A stretch of DNA of 64,000 bases, from the NCBI RefSeq assembly GCF_014230085.1, contig NZ_JACHVB010000013.1:62001-126000 (forward strand), in the 5' to 3' direction. Source of the stretch: Ruficoccus amylovorans (GTDB lineage: Bacteria > Verrucomicrobiota > Verrucomicrobiia > Opitutales > Cerasicoccaceae). Numbering within the stretch: the first letter of the stretch is position 1; each line of letters starts with the position of its first letter. The position numbers were made by a program, and so were the translations under genes. Below, piece after piece: positions 63,137-64,000 of the stretch. The notes beneath the pieces were generated by a model, which searched no databases, was not told where the DNA came from, and saw only the letters and a program-made list of their open reading frames with translations.

Positions 63137-63170
63137 AAAAAACCTCCGCCCGGATTGGGCGGAGGTTTTT
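63137..63170 (-). terminator. Terminator downstream of rplI (bidirectional)
   Basis: AACCTCCGCCC / GGGCGGAGGTT forms an 11-bp perfect stem with loop GGATT, flanked by A6 on one side and T5 on the other, so it can work in both directions. It lies 41 bp past the rplI stop. Confidence 0.92.
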
Positions 63171-63210
63171 GGAAAAAGAGTGCGAACCTGAGAAATCCGA
63201 ACGAGAGAAG

Positions 63211-63708
63211 TTACTCAGCCTTGGGGGCTTCGGCTTCCTCGTTTTCTTCGATCGGGTTTTCGGAAACGACTTCCCACTCGAACTCGACCGTGACTTCGGG
63301 GTGAAGCTTCACCTTGGTGGCGTGCTTACCGAGGGCCTTGACGGGCGTGTAGAGGTTGAGCTGCTTGCGCTCCAGCTCGACGCCTTCCTCGGCCAGGCGG
63401 TCGATGAGGTCCTGAGCGGTGACCGAGCCGAACATCTTGCCGCCTTCGCCCGTCTTCACGGCGATGGCGATGCTGACCTTTTCGATCTTGGCGGCCAGTT
63501 CCTGAGCATGGCCCAGTTCCTTGGCTTCGCGCTCGGCGCGGCGCTTCTGAAGGGCGTCAATGTACTTCTGGTTGGCGCGGTTGACCGGCAGGGCCAGCTT
63601 GCGCGGCAGCAGGAAATTACGGGCGTAGCCAGCCTTGACGGTGACCTGGTCGCCTTCGCCACCGAGGCCGGTTACGGGCTCGAGAAGGAGGATGTCTGTC
63701 GTTGCCAT
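63211..63708 (-). CDS. rplI: 50S ribosomal protein L9
   Basis: L9 binds 23S rRNA domain V and helps maintain the reading frame. The 165-residue protein has the N-terminal L9 domain EPVTGLGGEGDQVTVKAGYARNFLLPRKLALP (about 10-41) and the central helix and C-terminal domain (FGSVTAQDLIDRLAEEGVELERKQL), followed by an acidic tail PIEENEEAEAPKAE that is longer than in E. coli (149 aa). It lies 41 bp after rplS, not next to rpsR or rpsF as usual. Confidence 0.96.
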   Translation of the reverse strand: MATTDILLLEPVTGLGGEGDQVTVKAGYARNFLLPRKLALPVNRANQKYIDALQKRRAEREAKELGHAQELAAKIEKVSIAIAVKTGEGGKMFGSVTAQDLIDRLAEEGVELERKQLNLYTPVKALGKHATKVKLHPEVTVEFEWEVVSENPIEENEEAEAPKAE

Positions 63709-63749
63709 TGGGAAATATAAATCGGGTTGAGTAATCTACTGGACCGGAA

Positions 63750-64000
63750 TTAGCGACCGGAACGGCTGGCGCGGCTGGCCTCGACGAGGCGCTTTTCCTT
63801 CACCTTGTTGGCCTGCTTGCCGATACGGCCACGCAGGTAGTACATGCGGGCACGCATGGTGACGGATTCACGGTCCACCTCGATCTTGTCGATGTTGGGG
63901 GAGTTGACGGGGAAGACGCGCTCAACACCTTCGCCATAGGAGATACGGCGGACGGTGAAGGTCTCGGCGATACCACGGCCCTTACGGCAGATCACGATAC
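63750..64000 (-). CDS. rplS: 50S ribosomal protein L19 (partial, N-terminus outside window)
   Basis: The minus-strand frame runs off the right edge, leaving about 83 C-terminal residues: [36 protein letters not shown] then [20 protein letters not shown]. This is the L19 C-terminal signature; L19 sits at the 30S-50S interface. Its usual neighbours (rpsP-rimM-trmD) would lie to the right. Confidence 0.94.
   Translation of the reverse strand, partial: IVICRKGRGIAETFTVRRISYGEGVERVFPVNSPNIDKIEVDRESVTMRARMYYLRGRIGKQANKVKEKRLVEASRASRSGR

Noticed and set aside
62604-63138. Minus-strand frames over the tandem repeat and gap after yacP
   Set aside because: They cross repeats and hairpins and end in a terminator; translations are repetitive and unconserved-looking.

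Overview
The window is a GC-rich (roughly 60% or more by eye) chromosomal segment of a free-living Gram-negative bacterium. A PEP-CTERM sorting signal, an autotransporter-type beta-strand repeat protein, the classic ribosomal and RNA polymerase gene order and several Verrucomicrobiota-like paralogue combinations suggest the class Opitutia (Puniceicoccales-like). That placement is an inference; no 16S rRNA gene is present.

Positions 1-21000 are almost entirely minus-strand information-processing genes. Reading leftward from 20973: lysS, tRNA-Thr(GGU), tuf, tRNA-Trp(CCA), secE, nusG, rplK, rplA, rplJ, rplL, rpoB, rpoC and a terminator. A LOG-family nucleotide hydrolase follows, then rpsL, rpsG, fusA, rpsJ, rplC, rplD, rplW and a truncated rplB: fused str and S10 operons. 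tuf is absent from the str operon and sits between two tRNA genes, as E. coli tufB does. RpoC lacks all four cysteines of the second zinc site.

Positions 21000-31500 hold a CvpA-like membrane protein, HspQ, a Fur-family regulator, fumarase C, a coiled-coil protein of unknown function, a YeeZ-like epimerase, a seven-helix protein resembling a microbial rhodopsin without the retinal lysine, two adjacent MITE-like elements, a secreted protein and a nucleotidyltransferase. OxyR is divergent from a clade-3 catalase and an ankyrin protein, with a near-perfect OxyR operator between oxyR and katA.

Positions 33700-49300 hold a MocR-type regulator, a cupin, a PAS-SpoIIE phosphatase, an unusual two-gene sugar ABC permease pair (one permease fused to a solute-binding domain, the other with a large repeat-containing insert, no ATPase nearby), malonyl-CoA decarboxylase, a large hybrid histidine kinase, galactokinase and HU.

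Positions 49300-64000 hold ygfZ with a small coupled gene, DAHP synthase, malate dehydrogenase, a compositionally mosaic hypothetical gene, recR (with half of its zinc finger lost), a GNAT acetyltransferase, lipoamide dehydrogenase, a holin-like membrane protein, a PEP-CTERM protein, tRNA-Ser(UGA), a CopA-type copper ATPase, a YacP-like NYN nuclease, a repeat-rich gap, rplI and a partial rplS. Several intergenic gaps carry palindromic dispersed repeats. No CRISPR array, prophage, intact insertion sequence or rRNA operon was seen.
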